45,929 nucleotides of DNA, taken from an uncultured Victivallaceae bacterium (GTDB taxonomy: Bacteria; Verrucomicrobiota; Lentisphaeria; Victivallales; Victivallaceae). Below, in pieces: positions 34,558 to 42,352 of this stretch. A program made the translations under genes and the position numbers. The stretch is from assembly GCA_944389925.1 (NCBI GenBank), contig CALXOD010000048.1:1-45929 (forward strand), given 5' to 3'. The notes under the pieces are model-generated. The model saw only the letters and a list, made by a program, of their open reading frames with translations, was not told the origin of the DNA and did not search any database. How positions within the stretch are numbered: the first letter of the stretch is position 1; every line of letters begins with the position of its first letter.

Positions 34558-35728
34558 AAAAATCGGGGTGGTTACCGGTTCCCGGGCGGATTACGGATTG
34601 TTGCGGCCGCTGTTGCGGGCGATTGCGGCGCGGGAGGAGCTGGCGTTGCGACTATATGTGACCGGGAGCCATCTCAGTCAGCGGCTGCACAGCGTGGACG
34701 AAATTCATGCGGACGGCATGCCGGTGGCGGCGGAGGTGTACATCGGCGAGGAATTCGATGGCGCGGCGGCGGTGGCGGCGGCGATGGGGGAAGCCGTCAA
34801 GAGGTTTGGCGCGGTTTTGGAAAAAGAGCGGCCGGAACTGTTGTTTCTGCTGGGAGACCGGTCGGAGATTTTTGCAGTGGGTGCGGCGGCGGCATTGTGC
34901 CGGGTGCCGATTGCCCACCTGCACGGAGGGGACTGTAGCGGGGGGGCGGTGGATGAGGTCTTTCGTCATGCGCTGAGGAAGATGAGTTATCTGCATTTTG
35001 CCAGCCACGAGGCGGCGCGGCGGCGGATCATCCGGATGGGGGAGGCCCCGGAGCGGGTATTCCGGGTCGGCGCCATCGGGTTGGAGAATCTGCATGAACT
35101 GGATTTCCCGACGCAGGCGGAGCTGGAAGCAGATTTGGCGTTTTCTTTCGGCCCACGCAGCGTGGTGGTGACGTTTCACCCGGAGACGCTCGTGGAACCG
35201 GCGGCGGCGGAACGTCAGGTGTCTTCGCTGCTGGCGGCACTGGATGATGTCGGCGCGCAGGCTCTGATCACCGGGACGAATGCCGATTGCGGCGGCGAAC
35301 GGGTGGCGACATTGCTGGCGGCGTACCGGGAGCGGAATCCGGAACGCTGTCAACTGGTGTCTTCGCTGGGGACCCGGCGTTATCTGGCCGCGATCCGTTA
35401 TGCTGCGGGTGTTGTGGGAAATTCCTCCAGCGGTTTGCTGGAGGCGCCCGCGCTGCATCAGGGGACGGTGGACATCGGCGACCGGCAGCGGGGGCGGCTG
35501 GCCGCGGCCAGTGTGATTCATTGCGGACATACGCGCGAAGAGATAGCGGCGGCGCTGGAGGAACTTTTTTCTCCGGAATTTCGGCGGACTTTGCCGGAAG
35601 TGCGTTCTCCCTACGGCGATGGACGCGGCGTGGCGGCGGCGATTCTGGACCATTGTCTGCCGTTTCTGGAACGGGGCATTGATCTGCGAAAAGTCTTTTA
35701 CGCTCCGGAGCTGGAGGTGAAAGCATGA
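34550..35728 (+). CDS. neuC: Hydrolysing NDP-N-acylhexosamine 2-epimerase (NeuC/LegG family)
   Basis: 392 residues, GT-B-like fold. It removes the nucleotide and inverts C2 to give the free manno-configured sugar for the synthase. Features: G-V-V-T-G-S-R-A-D-Y-G-L-L at the N-terminus, L-G-D-R-S-E-I-F-A near residue 102, H-L-H-G-G-D-C-S-G-G-A-V-D-E near 122, V-T-F-H-P-E-T near 205 and G-N-S-S-S-G-L-L-E-A near 288. In Campylobacter the LegG enzyme acts on a GDP-linked sugar; the presence of a PtmE-like guanylyltransferase homologue in this operon favours the same here. It overlaps its neighbours on both sides. Confidence 0.88.
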   Translation: MSRKIGVVTGSRADYGLLRPLLRAIAAREELALRLYVTGSHLSQRLHSVDEIHADGMPVAAEVYIGEEFDGAAAVAAAMGEAVKRFGAVLEKERPELLFLLGDRSEIFAVGAAAALCRVPIAHLHGGDCSGGAVDEVFRHALRKMSYLHFASHEAARRRIIRMGEAPERVFRVGAIGLENLHELDFPTQAELEADLAFSFGPRSVVVTFHPETLVEPAAAERQVSSLLAALDDVGAQALITGTNADCGGERVATLLAAYRERNPERCQLVSSLGTRRYLAAIRYAAGVVGNSSSGLLEAPALHQGTVDIGDRQRGRLAAASVIHCGHTREEIAAALEELFSPEFRRTLPEVRSPYGDGRGVAAAILDHCLPFLERGIDLRKVFYAPELEVKA

Positions 35729-36690
35729 GCCATCCTTCCCGGGCGCTGGTTATCGGCGGCGGTTCCATCGGACAGCGGCACTGCGAGGTACTGCGGCATA
35801 TGGGAGTATCAACCGCCCTGGTTTCCCGGCATCTTGCCATGGGGGGAGCAGAAACTGGAGTGTACTTTTCTCTGGCTGCGGCGTGGGCGGCGGAGCGATT
35901 TGATTATGTGGTGGTGGCCGTACCGACCGCCGCGCATGGCGAGGTACTGAGAACGCTGCGCGAAGAGCTGGGATACCGCGGCCTCTGCCTGTGTGAAAAA
36001 CCACTGGTGGCCGCGCCCTGTGCCGCTGTCTGGCTGACGCACCCGGGGACCCGGGTAGGCTATGTGTTGCGGTTTCATCCGGTGGTGCGGCGGGCCCGGG
36101 AATTGCTGCGGGGGAAACGAATTCGGACGTTGAATTTTCATGTTGGACAGTACCTGCCGGACTGGCGGCCGGGCCGGGATTATCGTCAGTGTTATTCCGC
36201 CCGGCGGGCGGATGGCGGCGGCGTGTTGCGGGATCTCAGCCATGAACTGGACCTGCTGCTGCATCTGGGGGGACCGTGGCAGGCGGTGACGGCGTTGATT
36301 GGCGACAGGGGGGAGCTGGAGATCGATTCAGAGGCGTCGGCGGAGCTGCTGGTGCAGATGGCGTCAGGAGCGTCGGGACAGTGTCATCTGGATTATCTGG
36401 CGCGCCGGGTGCGTCGGGATTTTCAGATTGAATACGACGGCGGCAGCCTCCGGGGCGATCTGATTGCCGGGGTGTTATGGCATAATGATCGAGAAGAGCA
36501 TTTTACCTGGGAGCGTAACGATTTGTTCGTGGCGATGCACCGGGAACTGCTGGATGGCACCGGTCCTTTAACAGGCTGTACCGCGTCTGAGGCGATGATG
36601 GTGGTGGGGCTGATAGACAGCGCGGAAACCGCTGCCCGCGAACGACGATGGTGCTTGCGTGCGGAATTGGAAGAAAAGGAGTGCATATGA
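35725..36690 (+). CDS. Gfo/Idh/MocA-family oxidoreductase of the nonulosonic acid operon
   Basis: 321 residues. Rossmann start V-I-G-G-G-S-I-G-Q-R-H near residue 10, C-E-K-P-L-V at about 90 (family E-K-P motif) and D-L-S-H-E-L-D-L-L-L-H-L near 172. Legionaminic and related loci often contain such a gene next to the cytidylyltransferase and SDR, as I recall for the Campylobacter ptm region, where these enzymes are thought to help supply the starting amino sugar. The actual reaction here is unknown. It overlaps neuC by 4 nt and the next gene by 4 nt. Confidence 0.8.
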   Translation: MSHPSRALVIGGGSIGQRHCEVLRHMGVSTALVSRHLAMGGAETGVYFSLAAAWAAERFDYVVVAVPTAAHGEVLRTLREELGYRGLCLCEKPLVAAPCAAVWLTHPGTRVGYVLRFHPVVRRARELLRGKRIRTLNFHVGQYLPDWRPGRDYRQCYSARRADGGGVLRDLSHELDLLLHLGGPWQAVTALIGDRGELEIDSEASAELLVQMASGASGQCHLDYLARRVRRDFQIEYDGGSLRGDLIAGVLWHNDREEHFTWERNDLFVAMHRELLDGTGPLTGCTASEAMMVVGLIDSAETAARERRWCLRAELEEKECI

Positions 36691-37412
36691 AGACAGCTGG
36701 CCGGGAAATACAGGCCTGGATTTTTGCCCGCGGCGGTTCCCGGGGGCTTCCGGGGAAAAATATTCGCCCCCTGTGCGGTCGGCCGCTGCTGCAATACGCG
36801 GTGGCGGTTGCCCGGGCATCGGCCTATATCCGGGAAGTGTTTGTGTCTACGGATTCGGAGGAGATTGCGGCAGTCGCCCGGGCGGCGGGGGCAGTCGTGC
36901 CGTTCCTGCGCCCGGCGGAACTGGCCGGAGACCGGACGCCGGAACGGTTGGCCTGGCGCCATGCGATCGAATGGAACCGGTCGCAGACCCGATATTCCCG
37001 GATGGAGGTGATGGTCTCGCTGCCGCCGACCGCGCCGTTGCGGACAGTGGCGGAAGTCGACAGTTGCATCGAGGCGTTTCTGCGGGGGGGGAGCGATACG
37101 GTGATTGCCGTGAGCCGCAGCAACCGGCATCCGGCATTCAACATGGTGACGCTGGATCAGGAGGGGTATGCACGGCTGGCAATGGAACAGGAACGAGGTG
37201 CGTGCCGGCAGAGTTTTTCGCCGGTTTACAATATTGCGACAGCGGCGTATGTGACCGATCCGGATTTTGTCCTGGCGCAGGACCATTATTTCGACGGCCG
37301 GGTGCGGGGAGTGGAAATTCCGGAGGAGGACGCACTGGATATCGACTCTGCTCTGGACTTTAAAATCGCTGACATGCTGATGAGGGAACGGAATCATGGA
37401 ACGCAGTGTTAA
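36687..37412 (+). CDS. neuA: CMP-nonulosonic acid synthetase (NeuA/LegF family)
   Basis: 241 residues from ATG 36687, with AAGGAG 5 nt upstream. It activates the nonulosonic acid with CTP. Motifs: I-F-A-R-G-G-S-R-G-L-P-G-K-N-I at residues 10-24 (CTP loop), V-S-T-D-S-E-E-I near 62, L-P-P-T-A-P-L-R-T near 113 and the closing D-I-D-S-A-L-D-F-K. There is a run of eight Gs at 37084-37091 inside the gene (codons for R-G-G), the only tract of that length in this operon that I found; slippage there would truncate the protein. Whether sialic or legionaminic acid is the substrate is inferred from context. Confidence 0.88.
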   Translation: MKTAGREIQAWIFARGGSRGLPGKNIRPLCGRPLLQYAVAVARASAYIREVFVSTDSEEIAAVARAAGAVVPFLRPAELAGDRTPERLAWRHAIEWNRSQTRYSRMEVMVSLPPTAPLRTVAEVDSCIEAFLRGGSDTVIAVSRSNRHPAFNMVTLDQEGYARLAMEQERGACRQSFSPVYNIATAAYVTDPDFVLAQDHYFDGRVRGVEIPEEDALDIDSALDFKIADMLMRERNHGTQC

Positions 37413-38202
37413 AACTTTGATGGACCTCTCCGGGCGGCGGGCGCTGATTACCGGCGGCGCGGGGCATCTCGGTCAGGTGATGGCGGCGGCTCTGATGGAG
37501 TGCGGCGCTGAGGTGCTGATTGCCGATTTGACCACGGAACGGGCGTGGGAAGCCGCCGAACGGCTGATGGCGGAACAGGGCGGCCGGGCCCGGTGGGTCG
37601 GCGGTGACTTGGAGCAGCCGGAAGGCACGGATGATATGGTGCGTTTCGTGGAACGGGAGTGGGGACGTCTGGACATTCTGGTCAACAATGCCGCCTTCGT
37701 CGGCACCAGTTCGCTGACCGGATGGAATGTGCCTTTTGATGAACAGTCCTACGAAAGCTGGTGTCGGGCGGTACAGGTCAACCTGAATTCGGTATTTCAG
37801 GTGACGCGCCGCATGAAACCGTTTCTGATGCGTTCTGAGGCGGCATCGGTCATCAATATTCTCAGTATTTACGGGATTTGCGGCCCGGATCTGCGGCTGT
37901 ACGAAGGATTGGCTATGAACAACCCGGCGGCGTACGGTGCGGGAAAGGCCGGTCTGCTGCAGTTCACGCGCTATTGTGCGAGTTGCTTTGCTCCGGCGAT
38001 CCGGGTGAACGCGATTACGCCGGGAGGAATTTTCCGGAATCAGGATCCGCGTTTTGTCGAACGGTATGCGGACCGGACACCCATGCGGCGAATGGCGAAG
38101 GAGGAGGATTTCAAGGGGGCGATCGTGTATCTGGCTTCCGATCTTTCGGCCTATGTGACCGGTCAGAATCTGGTAGTGGATGGCGGCTGGACGGTCTGGT
38201 AA
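37396..38202 (+). CDS. Short-chain dehydrogenase/reductase (PtmA-like)
   Basis: 268 residues. Nucleotide loop T-G-G-A-G-H-L-G at about residues 18-25, N-N-A-A near 96, and the catalytic Y-G-A-G-K near 177 with the preceding Ser in I-L-S-I-Y-G. The C-terminus has the usual L-A-S-D-L-S-A-Y-V-T-G-Q and V-D-G-G-W. It overlaps neuA by 17 nt; ATG 37420 is an alternative start. The position beside the cytidylyltransferase matches PtmA in Campylobacter. There PtmA is associated with supply of the amino sugar precursor, but its precise step here is unproven. Confidence 0.82.
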   Translation: MERSVKTLMDLSGRRALITGGAGHLGQVMAAALMECGAEVLIADLTTERAWEAAERLMAEQGGRARWVGGDLEQPEGTDDMVRFVEREWGRLDILVNNAAFVGTSSLTGWNVPFDEQSYESWCRAVQVNLNSVFQVTRRMKPFLMRSEAASVINILSIYGICGPDLRLYEGLAMNNPAAYGAGKAGLLQFTRYCASCFAPAIRVNAITPGGIFRNQDPRFVERYADRTPMRRMAKEEDFKGAIVYLASDLSAYVTGQNLVVDGGWTVW

Positions 38203-38258
38203 AATACAATCCGGGTTCGTTCCGTATGGCCGGGCCGGACCCGTTTACCGAGGAAATC

Positions 38259-39311
38259 ATGCATATGGATGAAAACGAACGGGACTATCTGCTTTCGCCC
38301 GCGGCATCCCTGCTGGAGGCGATGCGGAAAATTGAACGGAATTCTTCCGGCATGGTGCTGGTTACTGATGAGGATGAACACCTGCTGGGCACCCTGTCGG
38401 ATGGCGATATACGCCGGGCATTGCTGAAGGGAGCGACCGTGCAGGATGCGGTAGAGGGGTTTATCGAACGCCATTTTCTGGCTGTTTCGGAAGGCGCTGA
38501 CCGCAGCGAAGTCCTGGAACTGATGCAGGCCAGAAAAATCAATCAGGTCCCGGTCCTGGACCGCGACGGCCGGGTGGCCGGACTGCATCTGCTGCGGCAG
38601 TTTCTGAATCGGAGCGTGCGCGAAAATGCTGTGATTATTATGGCCGGCGGCATGGGATCGCGTCTGGGTACGTTGACGGCCCGGACGCCGAAACCCCTGT
38701 TGAAAGTCGCGGGAAGACCGATTCTGGAGCGGCTGATTCTGCGGCTGATGGGGTACGGGTTTACGGAACTGTTTCTGGCGGTGAACCATTTCGCTGATCA
38801 GATTGAAGCTTATTTCGGGGACGGGGCAGCGTTGGGATGCCGGATCCGGTACCTGCGGGAGGACAAGCCGCTCGGATCCGGCGGCGCCCTGGCTCTCCTG
38901 CCGGAGATGAAATTGCCGGTGCTGGCGCTGAACGGCGATCTGGTGGTGGAGGCGGATTTTGCGCGGATGTTGGATTTTCACTGTCGACATGGTTTTTATG
39001 CGACGATGGGAACCCATCTGTATACACATGAAGTACCTTTCGGGTGTGTGGAAAGTTGCAAGGGGCGGATGACGGCGCTGGAAGAAAAGCCGTTGGTGAC
39101 GAGAGAGGTCAATGCGGGGATTTATGTGTTGTCTCCGGAGGCGCTGCGTGATGTGCCCCGCGATGTGTTTTTCCCGATGACCAATCTGTTTGAAAATGCT
39201 CTGGCGAATGAGAAGCCGTGCGGTGTGTTTCAGCTGACGGGAGACTGGATTGACGTTGGACGCCCGGAGGAGCTGAAACGGGCGCGGGGCATGACAGCGG
39301 ATGGTTTGTAA
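38259..39311 (+). CDS. ptmE: CBS-pair nucleotidyltransferase (PtmE-like, sugar-1-phosphate guanylyltransferase)
   Basis: 350 residues from ATG 38259; AGGA lies 4 nt upstream and ATG 38265 is equally plausible. Two CBS motifs (about 10-115, with G-T-L-S-D-G-D-I-R-R-A-L-L and I-N-Q-V-P-V-L-D) precede a nucleotidyltransferase domain: I-I-M-A-G-G-M-G-S-R-L-G, P-K-P-L-L-K-V-A-G-R-P-I-L, L-N-G-D-L-V and the closing W-I-D-V-G-R-P-E-E. PtmE of Campylobacter has this architecture and makes GDP-glucosamine for legionaminic acid, so a GDP-linked pathway is likely (inference). It is last in the overlapping gene series, and its stop lies inside the next promoter. Confidence 0.8.
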   Translation: MHMDENERDYLLSPAASLLEAMRKIERNSSGMVLVTDEDEHLLGTLSDGDIRRALLKGATVQDAVEGFIERHFLAVSEGADRSEVLELMQARKINQVPVLDRDGRVAGLHLLRQFLNRSVRENAVIIMAGGMGSRLGTLTARTPKPLLKVAGRPILERLILRLMGYGFTELFLAVNHFADQIEAYFGDGAALGCRIRYLREDKPLGSGGALALLPEMKLPVLALNGDLVVEADFARMLDFHCRHGFYATMGTHLYTHEVPFGCVESCKGRMTALEEKPLVTREVNAGIYVLSPEALRDVPRDVFFPMTNLFENALANEKPCGVFQLTGDWIDVGRPEELKRARGMTADGL

Positions 39312-39334
39312 TACAGGGGTTTTACGGTTATATT
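39306..39334 (+). promoter_or_regulatory. Promoter of the radical SAM-GT2 unit
   Basis: TTGTAA (39306-39311), a 17-nt spacer, TATATT (39329-39334). It overlaps the end of the ptmE-like gene and gives a leader of about 80 nt. Confidence 0.6.
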
Positions 39335-39418
39335 ACTTGATGTCGGTATGAGAAAATGAGTTGCCGTGCCTGAAATGCGGCGATGAAATGGATGAGGAGC
39401 GGAAGCAGAGGAAAACAT

Positions 39419-40312
39419 ATGCGGGCCATTTACGATATTACGACACTGCACATTGAGGTTACCAATGCCTGCAATCTGGAGTGCTCCTGCTGTACCCGGT
39501 TCTGCGGGCATCACGTCAAACCATTTATGATGAGTCTGGAAATGGTGGAGCGGGCCCTGCAGTCCCTGGCGGATTTCCCGCACAATATCGGCATCATGGG
39601 AGGAGAGCCGACACTGCATCCCCAGTTCGCGGAAATCTGCCGCCTGGTACAGCGATATGTGCCCAAAGAACGGCGCGGGTTCTGGACCAACGGGGCACGC
39701 TGGGACCGGTACCGGGATCTGATTCTGGAGACGTTTTTTCCGGAAAATATTGTTTACAACGATCATACTGCGCCGGAAGGGCATCATCATCCGCTGCTGT
39801 GCGCCAGTGAGGAGATCGTGGCTGATCCGGAACTGCGGCGGGATTTGATTGAAAATTGCTGGATTCAGAAGCGCTGGTCGGCTTCTATTACGCCGAAAGG
39901 CGGTTTTTTCTGCGAGGTGGCGGCGGCGCTGGACATGTTGTTCGACGGTCCTGGCGGGTATCCGATCGAGCCGGGGTGGTGGAAGAAGACACCGGCGGAT
40001 TTTCAGGATCAGGTGGAGCGCTATTGCCGCTGGTGCAGTGCGGCGGTGCCGATGAAGCCGGTGGACGCCAGACTGGGCAAAGATCTGGTTTCGCCCGGTG
40101 TTGCGGAATTGCTGGACAAGGTGCAATCACCGCGTTACCGACGTGGATGTACGGAGGTTTTTTCCAAAGTTCTGACGGCGGAGGAAATCGAGGAGCTGAG
40201 ACGTGACTGGCGGCCCTGGAGTCATCGGCCCTTCCGGCAATGCGGTCCGGACATGTTCCTGGACGACGACGGCCGGGTGGTTCATCACAAGGTGTTTCAC
40301 GCCGGAAAGTGA
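39419..40312 (+). CDS. Radical SAM protein of a glycan locus
   Basis: 297 residues from ATG 39419, with AGAGGA (39407-39412) 6 nt upstream. The 4Fe-4S ligands are Cys18, Cys22 and Cys25 in C-N-L-E-C-S-C-C. G-G-E-P-T-L-H-P (about 62) is the SAM-binding glycine motif. Further cysteines (F-F-C-E-V, Y-C-R-W-C, R-R-G-C-T, Q-C-G-P) in the C-terminal half could ligate a SPASM/twitch-like second cluster. This makes it a small-molecule or peptide-modifying radical enzyme. Its place between a nonulosonic acid operon and a GT2 gene suggests a sugar or carrier modification, but the substrate is unknown. Confidence 0.82.
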   Translation: MRAIYDITTLHIEVTNACNLECSCCTRFCGHHVKPFMMSLEMVERALQSLADFPHNIGIMGGEPTLHPQFAEICRLVQRYVPKERRGFWTNGARWDRYRDLILETFFPENIVYNDHTAPEGHHHPLLCASEEIVADPELRRDLIENCWIQKRWSASITPKGGFFCEVAAALDMLFDGPGGYPIEPGWWKKTPADFQDQVERYCRWCSAAVPMKPVDARLGKDLVSPGVAELLDKVQSPRYRRGCTEVFSKVLTAEEIEELRRDWRPWSHRPFRQCGPDMFLDDDGRVVHHKVFHAGK

Positions 40313-40324
40313 GGAGCGGGACGG

Positions 40325-41233
40325 ATGACGGCTGGTCAATTAACGTGGAAAGACCGGGCGATTGCCGCCTGCCGTTCCTGCTGGTATGACTGTGTCGAGC
40401 CGTGGAAGCTGGCGCTTCTGCGGATGAAATACGAGAAATTTTACGGTCCGGACGAGCCGGAGCCGGAAATTTTTGTCTACACACCGACGTACAATCGTGG
40501 CGAACTTCTGATGGAGCGCGCTGTTGCCAGCGTACTGGGGCAGACTTATCGGAATTTCCATTATCTGGTGGTCGGCGACTGCTGTACCGACTGCACCGCG
40601 GAATTGGCCGCAAAGGTCGACGATCCGCGATTTGAATTCTACAATATTCCCCGTCGCGGGTACCGGTATCCGCCGACGGTGGAGAACCACTGGTTTGCCG
40701 GGCCCGTGACGGCCGCCAATGTGGCACTGGGACGGGTCCGGGGCAAATGGATCGCGCGGTTGGATGACGACGACACCTGGACGCCGGACCACCTGGAAAA
40801 AGTGCTGAAGTTCGCACAGGCCGGGAACTGGGAATTCGTTACCGCGGATATGAGGGAAGAACGGGACGGCAATGTGTTTCGAAGCAGCGGATATCCGTTG
40901 TATGGCGATTATTTCCGCCTGGAGGTACCGGGGCATGGGGAGTATGTCTATAATCCGGTGATTGGCGGCACCAGTACCTATTTTTATCGATCTTATTTGA
41001 AAGCTTTTCACTACAATCCGGACTGCTGGCGCAAAACGCATAACCGGGTCAATGATCTGGATCTGCTTGTCCGGCTGGGGAAGGCGGGGGTGCGGCTTGG
41101 GCATCTGAATGAGATTACCTGTCTGCTGCAGCCGCGTCCGGGGGAATCAACTGTGGGATTAGATGCCTACCGGCGGCATGAAAGTGAAATGCTGGAACAT
41201 TTCCGTTTTTCTTCCGGTTCCGGAACGCAATAG
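40325..41233 (+). CDS. Family 2 glycosyltransferase
   Basis: 302 residues. GT-A nucleotide-sugar transferase: Y-T-P-T-Y-N-R-G-E-L-L near residue 52, A-V-A-S-V-L-G-Q-T-Y-R-N-F-H-Y-L-V-V-G-D, and the metal-binding A-R-L-D-D-D-D-T-W (about 143). The N-terminal about 45 residues are a helical extension. No membrane helices, so it is probably cytoplasmic and builds a lipid-linked or surface glycan. It follows the radical SAM gene by 12 nt and precedes the unknown gene by 19 nt. It may transfer a sugar in the glycan that carries the nonulosonic acid. Confidence 0.85.
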   Translation: MTAGQLTWKDRAIAACRSCWYDCVEPWKLALLRMKYEKFYGPDEPEPEIFVYTPTYNRGELLMERAVASVLGQTYRNFHYLVVGDCCTDCTAELAAKVDDPRFEFYNIPRRGYRYPPTVENHWFAGPVTAANVALGRVRGKWIARLDDDDTWTPDHLEKVLKFAQAGNWEFVTADMREERDGNVFRSSGYPLYGDYFRLEVPGHGEYVYNPVIGGTSTYFYRSYLKAFHYNPDCWRKTHNRVNDLDLLVRLGKAGVRLGHLNEITCLLQPRPGESTVGLDAYRRHESEMLEHFRFSSGSGTQ

Positions 41234-41252
41234 CAGAGAAAGAAATTCAGAA

Positions 41253-42257
41253 ATGTCGATTGCTTTTAAACCGGAAGGATACAGCCCGAAAGAGTTGCAC
41301 GAGCTCTGCCGTTACGGGGGTGTGCGGCGGGGACATGCTCGCTGGAAATACTGGCCGCCGGAGGTTTATTCCTTCGGTCGACATATCCGGGACTATGCGA
41401 ATTATCCGGCATTTTTACCCCTGCATGTGTATACCGACCATGGAGTGGGGATGTATTACGACGGAATTCCGCCGCACGAACTGAATTCCGGGGCGTATTG
41501 TCAATTCTATCATTCTCCGGAGAACGTCAAGGCGTTTCGCAAGGTATCACAGCGCCCCTGTTACACCATGCTTTCGCCATTTGTGCATTACCGGCGGAAA
41601 AACGGTATTGAACCGGCCCCGGATGCGCAGGGGACGCTGGCATTTCACTCGCATAGTACCCCCGGGTTTTCGGTGGATACCGATCTGCCTGCTTACATAA
41701 AGCGGTTGCGGGAACTTCCGGAAAAATTTCAGCCGATCGGCATCATGCTGCATATGCATGACGTCGAGAAAGGGGTGCATAAAATTTATCAGGAGAGCGG
41801 TTTCCCGGTTTACACCGCCGGCAATGCCGCGGATTACCGGTTTGCGGAGCGGTTTTACGAAGTGCTTCGGCATTTTCGTTATACGACCTCCAACAGCCCC
41901 GGGTCACATACATATTATTCGGTGGAGATGGGGATTCCCTATTTCCTGTACGGGGACAGTCCGGTGTGGTACAATCACGGCGATCCGAATTTTGCGGCTG
42001 GCGCCTATGATTTGGAAAAGATGCCTGAGTATCAGAAATTATGTGCGTTGTTTCGAGATCGCGACCACGGTATTACTGCGGAACAGAAAGCTTTTGTAGA
42101 ATATCATCTGGGGATTCACGATTGCGTCAGCCCGGAAGAAATGCATCGACTGCTGTGGGCTGCCTACCGGGCACAGGGGTGCCCCCTGTTGGATCTCTGG
42201 TTTCAAATCGATCCCTGGCGGTGGTTGAAAGAACTTTGGAGACGGTGCCGCGGTTGA
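41253..42257 (+). CDS. Unknown protein with GT-B-like features in the glycan locus
   Basis: 334 residues from ATG 41253. No family recognised with certainty. It has H-V-Y-T-D-H-G-V-G-M near residue 51, L-A-F-H-S-H-S-T-P-G-F around 127, I-G-I-M-L-H-M-H-D-V-E-K-G near 160 and S-N-S-P-G-S-H-T-Y-Y-S-V-E-M-G-I-P-Y-F-L-Y-G around 213. The last segment, a serine/glycine turn followed by G-I-P-Y-F-L-Y-G, resembles the nucleotide-binding part of GT-B transferases and capsule glycosyltransferases, so a glycosyl- or nonulosonyltransferase role is plausible. It is third in a unit with a radical SAM enzyme and GT2. No signal peptide or membrane helix is seen. Confidence 0.6.
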   Translation: MSIAFKPEGYSPKELHELCRYGGVRRGHARWKYWPPEVYSFGRHIRDYANYPAFLPLHVYTDHGVGMYYDGIPPHELNSGAYCQFYHSPENVKAFRKVSQRPCYTMLSPFVHYRRKNGIEPAPDAQGTLAFHSHSTPGFSVDTDLPAYIKRLRELPEKFQPIGIMLHMHDVEKGVHKIYQESGFPVYTAGNAADYRFAERFYEVLRHFRYTTSNSPGSHTYYSVEMGIPYFLYGDSPVWYNHGDPNFAAGAYDLEKMPEYQKLCALFRDRDHGITAEQKAFVEYHLGIHDCVSPEEMHRLLWAAYRAQGCPLLDLWFQIDPWRWLKELWRRCRG

Positions 42258-42352
42258 TTCTGTCGAGGAGGTGACAGCCTGAAAGACGAGGAGTCGCCTG
42301 AACGACAGGAAATCAACCGGAAGGTCTGGCGTCGTGCTTTTTCGAACGACGG

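Noticed and set aside
30174-34946. Several G7 runs in coding regions as phase-variable tracts
   Set aside because: Runs of seven are common in this GC-rich sequence and occur in unrelated genes.
42258-42352. Imperfect tandem repeat (GAGGAG...CCTGAA, twice) between convergent genes
   Set aside because: Only two diverged copies; the CGTCGT/ACGACG stem there is too short to call a terminator.
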